A stretch of DNA of 64,000 nucleotides from Acetobacteraceae bacterium (GTDB lineage Bacteria; Pseudomonadota; Alphaproteobacteria; Acetobacterales; Acetobacteraceae): contig JAMXLO010000141.1 of the NCBI GenBank assembly GCA_024280945.1, positions 186,001 to 250,000 on the forward strand. Reading direction: 5' to 3'. The notes beneath the pieces are model-generated. The model saw only the letters and a program-made list of their open reading frames with translations, ran no database searches and was not told where the DNA came from. Each line of letters opens with the position of its first letter. The first letter of the stretch is position 1. Positions 20,733 to 28,825 of the stretch are shown here, piece after piece. The translations under genes were made by a program, and so were the position numbers.

Positions 20733-21032
20733 ATGGGCGACGATCTTTTCGCGGTGATCCGCCGCTGCGGCTCGCCTTACGATCCCGGCAGGCCGCTGGA
20801 GGCGCAACCGGAGTGGGAAGCGCATCGTGTGTTCATGAATGCCCTGGAAGCCAAGGGCCTGGCGCGCCTCGCGGGACCACTAGCATGCGGCGATGACGTA
20901 CTGCTTATATTCCGCGCCGGCAGCAAAGAGGCTGTGGAGCAACAACTCGCGGCCGATCCGTGGACCAGGTCCGGGATCCTCTCAACCACGAGGATCGCGC
21001 GCTGGGACCTCCGCCTCGGCCGTATTGACTGA
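20733..21032 (+). CDS. YciI-like (YCII domain) small protein
   Basis: A 99-residue protein from ATG 20733. The pattern W-x-x-H (EWEAHRVFM), GPLACGDDVLLIFRAGSKE, LAADPWTRSGILSTTRIARW is that of YCII/YciI proteins, a ferredoxin-like fold with a conserved His and Asp that may be catalytic. Biochemical roles are mostly unknown; some relatives act on chlorinated aromatics. It stands alone between the MaoC gene (divergent) and rpsD (convergent). Confidence 0.65.
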   Translation: MGDDLFAVIRRCGSPYDPGRPLEAQPEWEAHRVFMNALEAKGLARLAGPLACGDDVLLIFRAGSKEAVEQQLAADPWTRSGILSTTRIARWDLRLGRID

Positions 21033-21056
21033 TATGCTGCGGACGAGCGCAGTCGA

Positions 21057-21671
21057 TCAGCGCGAGTAGTACTCGATCACCAGGTTCGGCTCCATCTGCA
21101 CCGGATACGGCACGTCGGTCAGCTTGGGCGCACGGGCGAACCGGCCCTTCATTGCCCGGTGATCGACCTCCAGATACTCCGGAACCTCACGCTCGGTGCT
21201 CTGCGCCGCATCCAGCACCATGGCGAGCTGCTTGGAGCGCTCCTTCACCTCGATCGTATCGCCGTCCTTCACGCGGTAGGACGGGATGTTCACCCGCCTG
21301 CCGTTCACCACCAGATGCCCGTGCGAGATGAACTGGCGCGCTGCGAATGGTGTCATGGCGAACTTCATCCGATACACCACCGCATCCAGCCGCCGCTCCA
21401 GCAACTCGATCAGCAGCTGCGATGAGTCGCCGCGCACCCGCACGGCTTCCTGATAGTAACGGCGGAACTGCTTCTCGCTGATGTTCCCGTAGTAGCCGCG
21501 CAGCTTCTGCTTGGCCATCAGCTGGGTACCGAAGTCGGTGGCCTTCTTGCGCCGCTGGCCATGCTGGCCTGGCCCGTATTCGCGCTTGTTGATCGGCGAC
21601 TTCGGGCGCCCCCACAGGTTAACACCGAGGCGGCGATTGATCTTGTACTTGCTCTCGACGCGTTTGGTCAC
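21057..21671 (-). CDS. rpsD: 30S ribosomal protein S4
   Basis: S4 binds 16S rRNA early in small-subunit assembly. The 204-residue protein is read from a GTG at 21671 ([16 protein letters not shown]), which matches the alphaproteobacterial N-terminus; a longer in-frame start at 21839 would add 56 residues unlike S4. It contains [43 protein letters not shown], and the S4 RNA-binding domain ([30 protein letters not shown]) and ends in NLVIEYYSR. Standalone rpsD away from the alpha operon is usual for this class. Confidence 0.96.
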   Translation of the reverse strand: MTKRVESKYKINRRLGVNLWGRPKSPINKREYGPGQHGQRRKKATDFGTQLMAKQKLRGYYGNISEKQFRRYYQEAVRVRGDSSQLLIELLERRLDAVVYRMKFAMTPFAARQFISHGHLVVNGRRVNIPSYRVKDGDTIEVKERSKQLAMVLDAAQSTEREVPEYLEVDHRAMKGRFARAPKLTDVPYPVQMEPNLVIEYYSR

Positions 21672-21832
21672 TGGCGCCTTGCCTTTCGTCTGGCTCTTGT
21701 TGCACCGGTAGGCCACGTGGGATGTGTGGCGGGCGCGGAACCCCGAAGTTCCGTCCACGTTCCCGGCAGTAGAGGTCCCGCCACGCGAACGCATCGGGAA
21801 CCCGACGCCGCTTCTAGGGACCGCCCTCCATC

Positions 21833-22069
21833 TTGTCAAACACGCCGCCGCCTCCTAGCACCCTCGGCGTGGTGAATCGCGCAGACATCGTCTGGCTGGG
21901 CATCTCGTCCGGCGTGATGGGTTGCCTGGTAGGCGGCATGATGCTGGGGATCGGCATGGACCTGATCGTCAACGGCCAGCCGCTGGGCTGGCTGTTGCTG
22001 CTGCCTGGAGCGCCTGTCTCTGCGATCCCGGGTTGGCTGCTCGGACGGCGGCTGGCGCAGCAACTGTAG
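21833..22069 (+). CDS. small membrane protein, two helices
   Basis: A 78-residue frame with two hydrophobic segments, [19 protein letters not shown] (about residues 20-40) and [19 protein letters not shown] (about 53-71), and a short basic end (RRLAQQL). The start is uncertain. TTG at 21833 has AGGGA upstream; GTG codons near 21869 would shorten it by 12-13 residues. No recognised family. It lies between rpsD (divergent, so the upstream regions are shared) and a ROK kinase gene. Confidence 0.5.
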   Translation: MSNTPPPPSTLGVVNRADIVWLGISSGVMGCLVGGMMLGIGMDLIVNGQPLGWLLLLPGAPVSAIPGWLLGRRLAQQL

Positions 22070-22179
22070 GGACGGTCGCACCAGCGGCAGTCGTCGCCGA
22101 GAAGTCACCGAATCGATTGCTTTGCCCGGCGCGGGCACTAGGGTAGCGGCATGTTTCAGCGTCGATAGGAGCACGCTTC

Positions 22180-22962
22180 GTGGCACAAACGGCACCGCCG
22201 GCCGCGCGTCGCGCCAGTGGGAGCAGACCAAGCGACAGCGGCGAGCCGCTAACGCTGGCGATCGACATCGGCGGCACCCACCTGAAAGCGGGCGTGCTGA
22301 CGCCGGAGGGCCAGATGGTGGCCGGCCCGGCACGGGTCGTAACGCCATCGCCGAGTACACCGGATGCGGTTCTCGCGGCGCTCGCCGAATTGGTGGTCCA
22401 GCTCGGTCCCTTCCGGCGCGTGTCCATCGGGTTTCCCGGGGTCGTCCGCCGTGGGCGCGTGCTGACGGCGCCGAACCTCGGCACTGCGGACTGGCACGAC
22501 TTCACGCTTGCCGAGGCACTGGGTGACAGGCTGAGCGCGCCGGCGCGGCTCGCCAATGATGCGACAGTGCAGGGTCTCGGCGTTATTGCCGGGCATGGCG
22601 TGGAATGCGTCATCACGCTCGGTACCGGCATGGGGTTCGCGCTGTTCGAGGACGGTCGGCCAGGCCCGCACCTCGAGCTGAGCCAACATCCGGTACGCGG
22701 CGGCAAGACCTATGATCAGTACATCGGCAATGCCGCCCGGCGCGATGCGGGACGCAAACGGTGGAGCCGCCGTGTGCACAAGGCGATCGGCTGCATCGCC
22801 ACGCTGACCGACTTCGACGCACTTTACATCGGCGGCGGTAACGCGCGGCATATCGAAGGTGGACTGCCGGCGAACGTGCGGCTTGTGTCGAACGAGGCGG
22901 GAATCACCGGCGGCATCAAGCTGTGGGATACGGCGCTCGATGGAATGTTTGCGGCCACGTAG
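22180..22962 (+). CDS. ROK-family sugar kinase, polyphosphate-glucokinase-like
   Basis: A 260-residue ASKHA protein read from GTG 22180, which has AGGAG seven bases upstream. It shows the phosphate-1 loop AIDIGGTHLKAGVL, FPGVVRRGRVLTAPNLG, the sugar-site LANDATVQGLG, the phosphate-2 loop TLGTGMGFALFEDG, and the adenosine-site GGGNARHI. It lacks the CxCGxxGC zinc motif of ROK repressors and glucokinases. The short length and ELSQHPVRGGKTYDQYIG segment resemble the polyphosphate/ATP glucokinase branch (PpgK). Phosphate donor and sugar are inference. No DNA-binding domain is present, so it is not a ROK repressor. Confidence 0.72.
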   Translation: MAQTAPPAARRASGSRPSDSGEPLTLAIDIGGTHLKAGVLTPEGQMVAGPARVVTPSPSTPDAVLAALAELVVQLGPFRRVSIGFPGVVRRGRVLTAPNLGTADWHDFTLAEALGDRLSAPARLANDATVQGLGVIAGHGVECVITLGTGMGFALFEDGRPGPHLELSQHPVRGGKTYDQYIGNAARRDAGRKRWSRRVHKAIGCIATLTDFDALYIGGGNARHIEGGLPANVRLVSNEAGITGGIKLWDTALDGMFAAT

Positions 22963-23019
22963 GCGCTGAGCTTCCGCCAGCCTTGGTCTCTCGCGCTTGA
23001 TGAGTAGGCGAGTGTTCGG

Positions 23020-23475
23020 TCAGACCTGCTCGACCTCGCGGATTTCATCCGCCAGACAGTCGATCTTCGCTAAGAACTCCGCCCGACGGAACGGCTTTAT
23101 CAGAACCGGCACATTGGCCGGCAAATGAGCCAAACCTTCTGCATCGGGATAGCCCGTCATAAGCAACGCTCGAAGCTGTGGCCGGACCTGAATGGCCTTC
23201 AAGATCAGCGCGGCGCCCGATATTCCCGGCATCGAGAAATCGGTGACAAGCAGCCTGATATTCGCATCATCTGCGATTGCCTGCATGGCCTCTTCTCCGG
23301 TCGCGGTCCTTTGCACTGCAAATCCGGCTTTCGTAAGAAAGCACGCGACCATTGCCAATATTCGCTGATCGTCATCAGCAACCAGTACCCTCAGATGCCT
23401 TCCCTCCTTTGCAATTTTCCCTGCCACCGTACCGGGAAGACTCGGTGCTGGAGAATCGATCAGGCTTACTGACAT
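23020..23475 (-). CDS. single-domain response regulator (receiver only)
   Basis: A 151-residue CheY-like receiver from ATG 23475 (a GTG at 23499 would add eight residues). The acidic pocket is VLVADDD and the phosphoacceptor is Asp79 in LLVTDFSMPG. Switch and Lys positions are LMTGYPD and VLIKPFRRAE. About 30 extra residues precede the receiver, and there is no output domain. The TDFxMPG and KPFRR motifs recur in the two receivers at 24.3-25.3 kb, marking the three as paralogues. Divergent from that group and from the histidine kinase at 25324, which is a plausible phosphodonor. Confidence 0.85.
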   Translation of the reverse strand: MSVSLIDSPAPSLPGTVAGKIAKEGRHLRVLVADDDQRILAMVACFLTKAGFAVQRTATGEEAMQAIADDANIRLLVTDFSMPGISGAALILKAIQVRPQLRALLMTGYPDAEGLAHLPANVPVLIKPFRRAEFLAKIDCLADEIREVEQV

Positions 23476-24296
23476 TTGCGATGCCTCGAACCTAGTCACC
23501 GACCGATGCGCTCAATGTCGCCTCTTCTTTTTTGCACTGGGAATATTGACAATTTCGATGGCGGCGAAATCTATGCTGCGCTGCCTAAGGAGCAGTTACT
23601 TGCTTGGCAGTTTTTGGTGAACGTCTATCATGCACCAGCGACCACCATAGCAGATGGTCGTAGGAAGCTGATTAACGGATGGCCCGACGAGAGCCTAGGT
23701 CGGACATTCCACGCATCCTCGAAACAGGCATAATTCCTTGCGCCGGTTACACATGCATTCGCTCCAGAACAAGCGGCTCTGGTTCGGATCGAAGGCCTTA
23801 CTAACCAAATCTTAGGGGAAGCGCAGCTAGCCTTGCGAAGGGCAACAAGACGTTCGCCATGCGTCAACGGTTTCTGAATAACGGCTTGGTCACAGCTCGC
23901 GGGCTGGCGCCACGGGCCTAAGGGTACACCAAAATGCTGTGCAAGGGTTGGCCAAAAGAGCCTCAAGTTCCGTTATCTCCCGATGCAATTGCCAGACTGC
24001 ACGAGCGGTCCAACGAGCTGCGCCGGATGGCAACCAACACTCACGAGCCAAGGCTACAACGACTTGCGGACCGCTATGGCGAAGTTGCGACGCGGCGGTC
24101 GCTCGGCGCGGCGGACTGACGGTACCTGGCCAATGCCTGCCAAGAAGAGATCGGAAGCAGGACTGCTTACTCCGTGCCTGTGGGGCCGCCCTATCTCGCG
24201 CCGACACAAGCAACGCTGGCGATGGCAACCCATGCAATCGGGCGTCAGTTTGTCTTTCCTGACACCAGCGCAGACCCCGCAATCCGTTCGGCCATT
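23476..24296. other. sparse region between response regulators
   Basis: About 800 bases with no clearly recognised gene. A frame at 23506-23733 on the plus strand (75 residues, containing GNIDNFDGGEIYAALPKEQ) could encode a small protein but has no ribosome site and no family I know. The frame at 23934-24119 is listed separately. The rest is of lower GC than the flanks and may hold promoters for the divergent response-regulator genes. No transposon ends or long inverted repeats were seen. Confidence 0.4.
23934..24119 (+). CDS. small helical hypothetical protein
   Basis: A 61-residue frame from ATG 23934. The central part (IARLHERSNELRRMATNTHEPRL followed by LQRLADRYGEVATRR) looks like two amphipathic helices. 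This resembles the many 60-70 residue alphaproteobacterial proteins with an RxxELRxxAxxxxxPxLxxxLxxLAxRYExLA pattern that are often found beside sensory genes. No function is known. Coding status rests on this pattern only. Confidence 0.42.
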   Translation: MLCKGWPKEPQVPLSPDAIARLHERSNELRRMATNTHEPRLQRLADRYGEVATRRSLGAAD

Positions 24297-24792
24297 ATGA
24301 AGCTGGCCTACCTGATCACCGCCTATGGCATGGTGCCGAACGCGCCGGCGATGGACCTGACGGCAACTCAGCAAAGTGGGCGTACGGCGTCTTCTGCTGG
24401 CCAGCACCTGCTGCTGGTGGACGATGCAGCCGATGTGCTGGTCAGTGTCGGAGCGTTCCTGGTGAACGCCGGGTTCTTGGTCCGCAAGACAGCGAGCGGC
24501 GATGAAGCCTTGGCGATCATCGCAAGCGATCCACGTATCGAAGTCTTGGTCACCGACTTCGCAATGCCTGGGCTGAAATGGCGCCGAATTGAATGGGCAG
24601 GCCATACAGATCCACCCTGGCCTGAAAACGTTGGTAATCACCGGGCACCCAAATGCCGACGGGCTCGGTGCCCTTCCGCCTCAAACAGCAAAACTCGCCA
24701 AGCCGTTCCGGCGGGCTGCTCTGATCGCCATGGTAAGGTCTCTGTTCGACACGACGGGGGTCAAAACCACAGCGCCGGTGGGAATGAGGTGA
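24297..24792 (+). CDS. single-domain response regulator, one-base frameshift
   Basis: The first frame gives a receiver: HLLLVDDAADVLVSVGAFLVNAGF and EVLVTDFAMPGL with the phosphoacceptor Asp. The frame is lost at the CTGAAATGG stretch (about 24577). Removing one A there joins it to NGAELNGQAIQIHPGLKTLVITGHPNADGLGALP and AKLAKPFRRAALIAMV, ending at 24792. The repaired protein closely parallels the receiver at 24850 and the one at 23020. The start is uncertain: ATG at 24297 (MKLAYLITAYG) or ATG at 24351 (MDLTATQQSG). The lesion is in an AA/AAA run, so a sequencing error is plausible. Confidence 0.72.
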
Positions 24793-24849
24793 AGGAGGGA
24801 AGCAGCGGGCCCGAGAGAGGCCTACAACGAGTGCCAGAGGTCCAGACCG

Positions 24850-25278
24850 ATGCCCTGCAACCCTGACAGGCATCGATGGCGTGTCGCATTATCAGATCAA
24901 GCGGCAGCTCAACCACTTGCAATGTTGGTCGACGATGCACTGGACGTGCTTACGACCACGGGCAGCTTCCTGGAAGCGGCGGGGTTTGACGTTTTACGGG
25001 CCACCGATGGTCGGGCTGCCCTGGTTTCGCTTGCGTCCGGTCGACCGTTCAGGCTTCTCGTCACAGACTATGCCATGCCTGGTCTCAACGGCATTGAACT
25101 GACCGTGCAAGCTCAAGAAAAAATCCCAGACCTGAAGACTCTCATCATCACTGGCTTTCCGGGCGCGGAAGATTTCGAGAACTTACCTCCGAACACCATG
25201 GTGCTGGTCAAACCCTTTCGCCGAAACGCTCTTATAAATGCGTTACGGCCATGGTTCGAGTTTATCGCCGTTCCGTGA
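24850..25278 (+). CDS. single-domain response regulator (receiver only)
   Basis: A 142-residue receiver with AMLVDDALDVLTTTGSFLEAAGFDVL, phosphoacceptor Asp73 in LLVTDYAMPGLNG, LIITGFPG and VLVKPFRRNAL. There is no output domain. It follows the frameshifted paralogue by 57 bases and precedes the PAS kinase gene by 45, in the same direction, so the set is likely co-transcribed. It probably accepts phosphate from the kinase and acts through protein contacts or as a phosphate sink; this is inference. Start taken at ATG 24850. Confidence 0.82.
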   Translation: MPCNPDRHRWRVALSDQAAAQPLAMLVDDALDVLTTTGSFLEAAGFDVLRATDGRAALVSLASGRPFRLLVTDYAMPGLNGIELTVQAQEKIPDLKTLIITGFPGAEDFENLPPNTMVLVKPFRRNALINALRPWFEFIAVP

Positions 25279-25323
25279 CAATGAAACGCGATTCGGCAAG
25301 TCCAGCATAGGAATGGGTTCGGC

Positions 25324-27318
25324 ATGTTCGCCAATCTAAGGCCTCAGGTTGTCCTGCTCATGGGCACCCTTGTTGGGTTCCTCAACAGCAACGTGACCAC
25401 AACAGGCGAGCGCAGTGCCCCGGCCGCGACGGGGCGGGACAGGCTGAAGGTGCACCGACTCAGTTGCTGGCTGTCGATGGTTATCCTGGTTGCCGTCGCG
25501 ACCGCGATACGACTGATGCTCGGCTCGTATGTATCAGGTGTCCAATTTCCGACCTTCTTCCTGACGGTCATTATGTGCGCCTACATTGGGGGTCTTCGGC
25601 TCGGGTTGGCATCACTTGTTTTGTCTCTGCTGTCTGTCTGGTATTTTATAATACCGCCCGTATGCTCGTTCAGCATCGTGAATCCTGCGGATTTCTATGC
25701 ACTCGGGATGTTCACGGTTGTAGCGACCGTGATGGCTTTTTCGATTGCGGCGCAGCCGTCGGCGTCGGCGACTTACGACAGGACGCGTGAACGGATCGTC
25801 AGACTGGAGGAGCGCGCACGCGCGAGCGATGAACTGCGGCGATGGCAAGATGCTATCGACAACGCCGCGTTCGGCCTGTGTCTGCATGATTCACGTACGG
25901 ATAAGATTATTCTTGCCAACCAGACCTTTTGCGAGATGCATGCTGTGCTCTCAGACTGCGTCCGTGACAGGTCATTGTTCGACTTCTACGCACCGCAGGA
26001 GGTCGAGCGCGTTCGTGAGATGCGTGACACGGCTGACTCTACCGGCTCCGTGGATTTCGAATGCTACCGCCGACGCACCGACGGCGCACTCTTCCCCGCG
26101 AAGGTGCATGCGAGTGCTGTGCGGGGAGCGGACAACGCCATCCTGTACCGGATCGTAACCGTGTTCGACATGAGTGAGCAACGCGCTTCCGAAGCGCTGT
26201 CGGCAAGCGAGCTGCACCGCTGGATGGAAGTCTTGCAAAATATTCCCTTCGGCATAGGCGTCGTCGACCCGGCCACAAATACGCTCTCCTTCGCCAACGA
26301 GGTGTTCGCCGAACTTCACGGCATGTCCGAGATCGCCCTGTCGGAACTGTCGGTGTTCCATCTGTATGCGCCTGAAGCGATCGAACACGCCCGTAAGATG
26401 CAGGAGATCTCGGATCGGGATGGAACTGTGACGTTCGAAGCAGACCGGCGTCGCGCCGACGGCTCGACCTTTCCGGCGCGCATCCATGTGACGAGCGTCC
26501 AGGACGACGGCGGCGTGCTCTATCGCATCCTATCAGTCGCGGATATCAGCACGGAACGCCGACTTGAGGGCGAAGTCCGTCATGCTCAACGACTCGAGGC
26601 CATTGGTCAGCTGACCGCTGGGGTCGCACACGACTTCAACAATCTTCTGCAAGGTATCATCGGCAATCTTGAACTGTTGCAGGACGAGTGCCCGGAGACT
26701 GTAACCCACGAGCTTGTTGAGTCGGTTCTCCGCATAGCCGAACATGGCGCTGTGCTCACCCGTCACCTGCTTTCCTATTCGGGTCAGCAGGCGCTGCAAC
26801 CGCGCCTGGTCGATCTCCATAGATTCTTCAGCGAGTTCCGCTCCGCCGTATCACGCACCCTCGACCCCCGCATCGCGCTGAGCATGACTGTAGCTCCTGG
26901 CACCCGGCCTGTGTTCGCCGATCCGACCTACCTCCATACGGCGCTGCTGAATCTCGCCATCAATGCGAGGGACGCCATGGCGGGGGGTGGGACTTTGCAC
27001 ATCGACGCGGCGAACAACGGCGATCTGGTGGGTATCCAGGTCAGCGACACAGGAACCGGCATGGGCCCTGATGTGCTGGCCAAAGCGTGCGAACCCTTCT
27101 TTTCGACCAAAGGACTGAACGGCACTGGCCTTGGTCTGCCGATGGTCTATGGCTTCGCCAAACAGTCGGGAGGTGATCTCGCTATCGAGAGCGAGCCGAG
27201 TCGGGGGACTCGCGTCAGGCTATGGCTGCCGGTACCATCGACGGAGCAGACCGTTCTGGCAGCGTCAAAGACCGCTGCTGTGGCGACACAGCAAGCCGCC
27301 AGCAACGTCGGACGTTAA
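25324..27318 (+). CDS. membrane histidine kinase with DUF4118-like N-terminus and two PAS domains
   Basis: A 664-residue sensor kinase. Hydrophobic segments near residues 47-65, 77-110 and 118-138 form a KdpD/DUF4118-like membrane module. Two PAS domains follow (about 180-290 and 300-410), duplicated in layout: RWQDAIDNAAFGLCLHD and RWMEVLQNIPFGIGVVD, each ending with YRIVTVFDMSEQRA- or YRILSVADISTERR-type sequence. The phosphoacceptor is His436 in GVAHDFNNLLQ. The N box is NLAINARDAM (about 543-552) and the ATP lid is DTGTGMGPDV, EPFFSTKG, GTGLGLPMVYG. The kinase lacks the receiver domain often fused to this type. Its stop overlaps the tail of the convergent dioxygenase gene by four bases. 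Confidence 0.9.
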   Translation: MFANLRPQVVLLMGTLVGFLNSNVTTTGERSAPAATGRDRLKVHRLSCWLSMVILVAVATAIRLMLGSYVSGVQFPTFFLTVIMCAYIGGLRLGLASLVLSLLSVWYFIIPPVCSFSIVNPADFYALGMFTVVATVMAFSIAAQPSASATYDRTRERIVRLEERARASDELRRWQDAIDNAAFGLCLHDSRTDKIILANQTFCEMHAVLSDCVRDRSLFDFYAPQEVERVREMRDTADSTGSVDFECYRRRTDGALFPAKVHASAVRGADNAILYRIVTVFDMSEQRASEALSASELHRWMEVLQNIPFGIGVVDPATNTLSFANEVFAELHGMSEIALSELSVFHLYAPEAIEHARKMQEISDRDGTVTFEADRRRADGSTFPARIHVTSVQDDGGVLYRILSVADISTERRLEGEVRHAQRLEAIGQLTAGVAHDFNNLLQGIIGNLELLQDECPETVTHELVESVLRIAEHGAVLTRHLLSYSGQQALQPRLVDLHRFFSEFRSAVSRTLDPRIALSMTVAPGTRPVFADPTYLHTALLNLAINARDAMAGGGTLHIDAANNGDLVGIQVSDTGTGMGPDVLAKACEPFFSTKGLNGTGLGLPMVYGFAKQSGGDLAIESEPSRGTRVRLWLPVPSTEQTVLAASKTAAVATQQAASNVGR

Positions 27319-28145
27319 ACCGGGACGTCGCCTTTCAGCATGATACGATACAGGTAGCGGACCTGTCGCATATCGTAGTCACCATTGGCCTTGTGCAACA
27401 GGCAACGATTATCCCACATCACCAGGTCGCCTTGACGCCAGCGGTGCCGGTACTCGTATTGCGGTTGCGTCGCATGCGCCAGGAGGTCGTCCAGCAACGC
27501 GAGTGCATCGCACTCCTCCATGCCGAGGAGTCCCTCGATGCGGATCGGGTTGAGGTAGATCGCTTTGCGTCCGCTCTCCGGATGGGTGCGAACCAGCGGG
27601 TGCACCACGGCGTCTGGGACCTTCTGTCGCGCTGCGTCGCTCAGCCCCATAAGCTTTCGTTCGCTATGCCGGCTCTGATACACGTGGACCGCACGTAGGT
27701 CGTCGATGCGCGCGCTTATGGCCGGCGGCAGGGTCTCATACGCGCGATGCATGTTCACGAATTGCGTATCGCCGCCGTGGTCCGGCAGTTGCACCGCGTG
27801 CAGCACCGTCGCCTTCGGCGGCTCAGCAGCGTTCGAATGGTCGGTGTGATAGCCTTCACCGGGGATGTAGCGTTTGCCGTCAGGGAAGAAGTCCTGGTTC
27901 GAGATGTAGTGAATCTGCGGGCACTCAGGCAGCGCGAAGCGCGTATTGTGCTGCGGGAACACCTCGCCGAACAGCTGCACCGCACTCAGCAGCTGGTGCG
28001 GCGAGAGGTGCTGGTCGCGAAACACCAGGACCGAGTGCTCGATGAACGCTCGGTTCAGCCGGTCACGCAACGCATCATCAAGTGGCTCGGTCAGATCGAG
28101 CCCGACCACTTCGGCGCCGGTGTGTGATGTGAGAGGTCTGATCAT
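27315..28145 (-). CDS. TauD/TfdA-family 2-oxoglutarate- and Fe(II)-dependent dioxygenase
   Basis: A 276-residue non-haem iron oxygenase. The iron ligands are His100 and Asp102 (GYHTDHSN) and the distal His in CLLHKANGDYD. The 2-oxoglutarate-binding Arg is in RYLYRIML, and LVFRDQHLSP matches the family. Members hydroxylate taurine, alkyl sulfates, 2,4-D or similar small acids; the substrate cannot be read from sequence. No sulfonate transporter genes are adjacent. Start ATG 28145 lies 66 bases from the divergent phasin start. Confidence 0.87.
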   Translation of the reverse strand: MIRPLTSHTGAEVVGLDLTEPLDDALRDRLNRAFIEHSVLVFRDQHLSPHQLLSAVQLFGEVFPQHNTRFALPECPQIHYISNQDFFPDGKRYIPGEGYHTDHSNAAEPPKATVLHAVQLPDHGGDTQFVNMHRAYETLPPAISARIDDLRAVHVYQSRHSERKLMGLSDAARQKVPDAVVHPLVRTHPESGRKAIYLNPIRIEGLLGMEECDALALLDDLLAHATQPQYEYRHRWRQGDLVMWDNRCLLHKANGDYDMRQVRYLYRIMLKGDVPV

Positions 28146-28211
28146 CGCGGCAGATTGCGCGCGCAGCCCGGCACGTGCAACCTGCCGCCCCGTTCGGAGA
28201 AGGAGGCAGCG

Positions 28212-28637
28212 ATGGCGATCGATCCGCAGTTCCCGATGGACTTCACCAAGTTCTTCGCCGACATGAAGCTTCCGGCGGTGCCGGATGTGGAGGCGCTGCT
28301 CGCCGCAAGCCGAAAGAACCTAGAGACACTGACTGCAGCCAACCGCGTCGCCCTTGAAGGCGCGCAGGCGGTGGCCCGCCGTCATATGGAGATCGTGCAG
28401 AGCAGCATGGCCGAGTTGACCGATGCGATGAAGGAGCTTGCCACCGCCGATGCGCCACAGGCAAAAGCGGCGAAGCAGGCCGAACTGCTGAAGCAGGCCT
28501 ATCAGCGTGCGGTGACGCACATGAAAGAGCTCAGCGACCTTATTCAACAGTCGAACGCCGAGGCGCTGACGCTGATCAACCAACGCTTCGCCGAGGCCAT
28601 GGATGAGGTGAAGGCGCTGGCCGAGAAAGCGAAGTGA
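28212..28637 (+). CDS. phasin-family protein
   Basis: A 141-residue helical protein starting at MAIDPQFPMDFTKFF, with AGGAGG just upstream of ATG 28212. The pattern of DFTKFFADMKLPAVPDVEALLAASRKNLETLTAANR followed by long amphipathic helices with no cysteines is that of Phasin_2 proteins, which coat polyhydroxyalkanoate granules. No PHA synthase gene is nearby. A second, unrelated-looking phasin is at 60028. Confidence 0.82.
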   Translation: MAIDPQFPMDFTKFFADMKLPAVPDVEALLAASRKNLETLTAANRVALEGAQAVARRHMEIVQSSMAELTDAMKELATADAPQAKAAKQAELLKQAYQRAVTHMKELSDLIQQSNAEALTLINQRFAEAMDEVKALAEKAK

Positions 28638-28825
28638 CTTTTGATAAACCGCATTCAAGAGTGTGTGACGTTGGCTCTTAACTACCGCTGTCTTCAGGAA
28701 ATCACAGTATAGTCCGCGCACTCGCTTCGGCTCAGCCGATGGAGACGGAATCGTGCGGCATGTCGTGCCGCCAAGGAATAAGCGGCGCCGAATAGGAGCG
28801 CCGGCATTGCCAGGGAGTGTCCAGG

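Noticed and set aside
28150-28170. Third PhaR-like box (TGCGCGCGCA) upstream of the first phasin
   Set aside because: It is TGC-N4-GCA in an alternating GC run that occurs by chance in GC-rich DNA and overlaps the dioxygenase start region.
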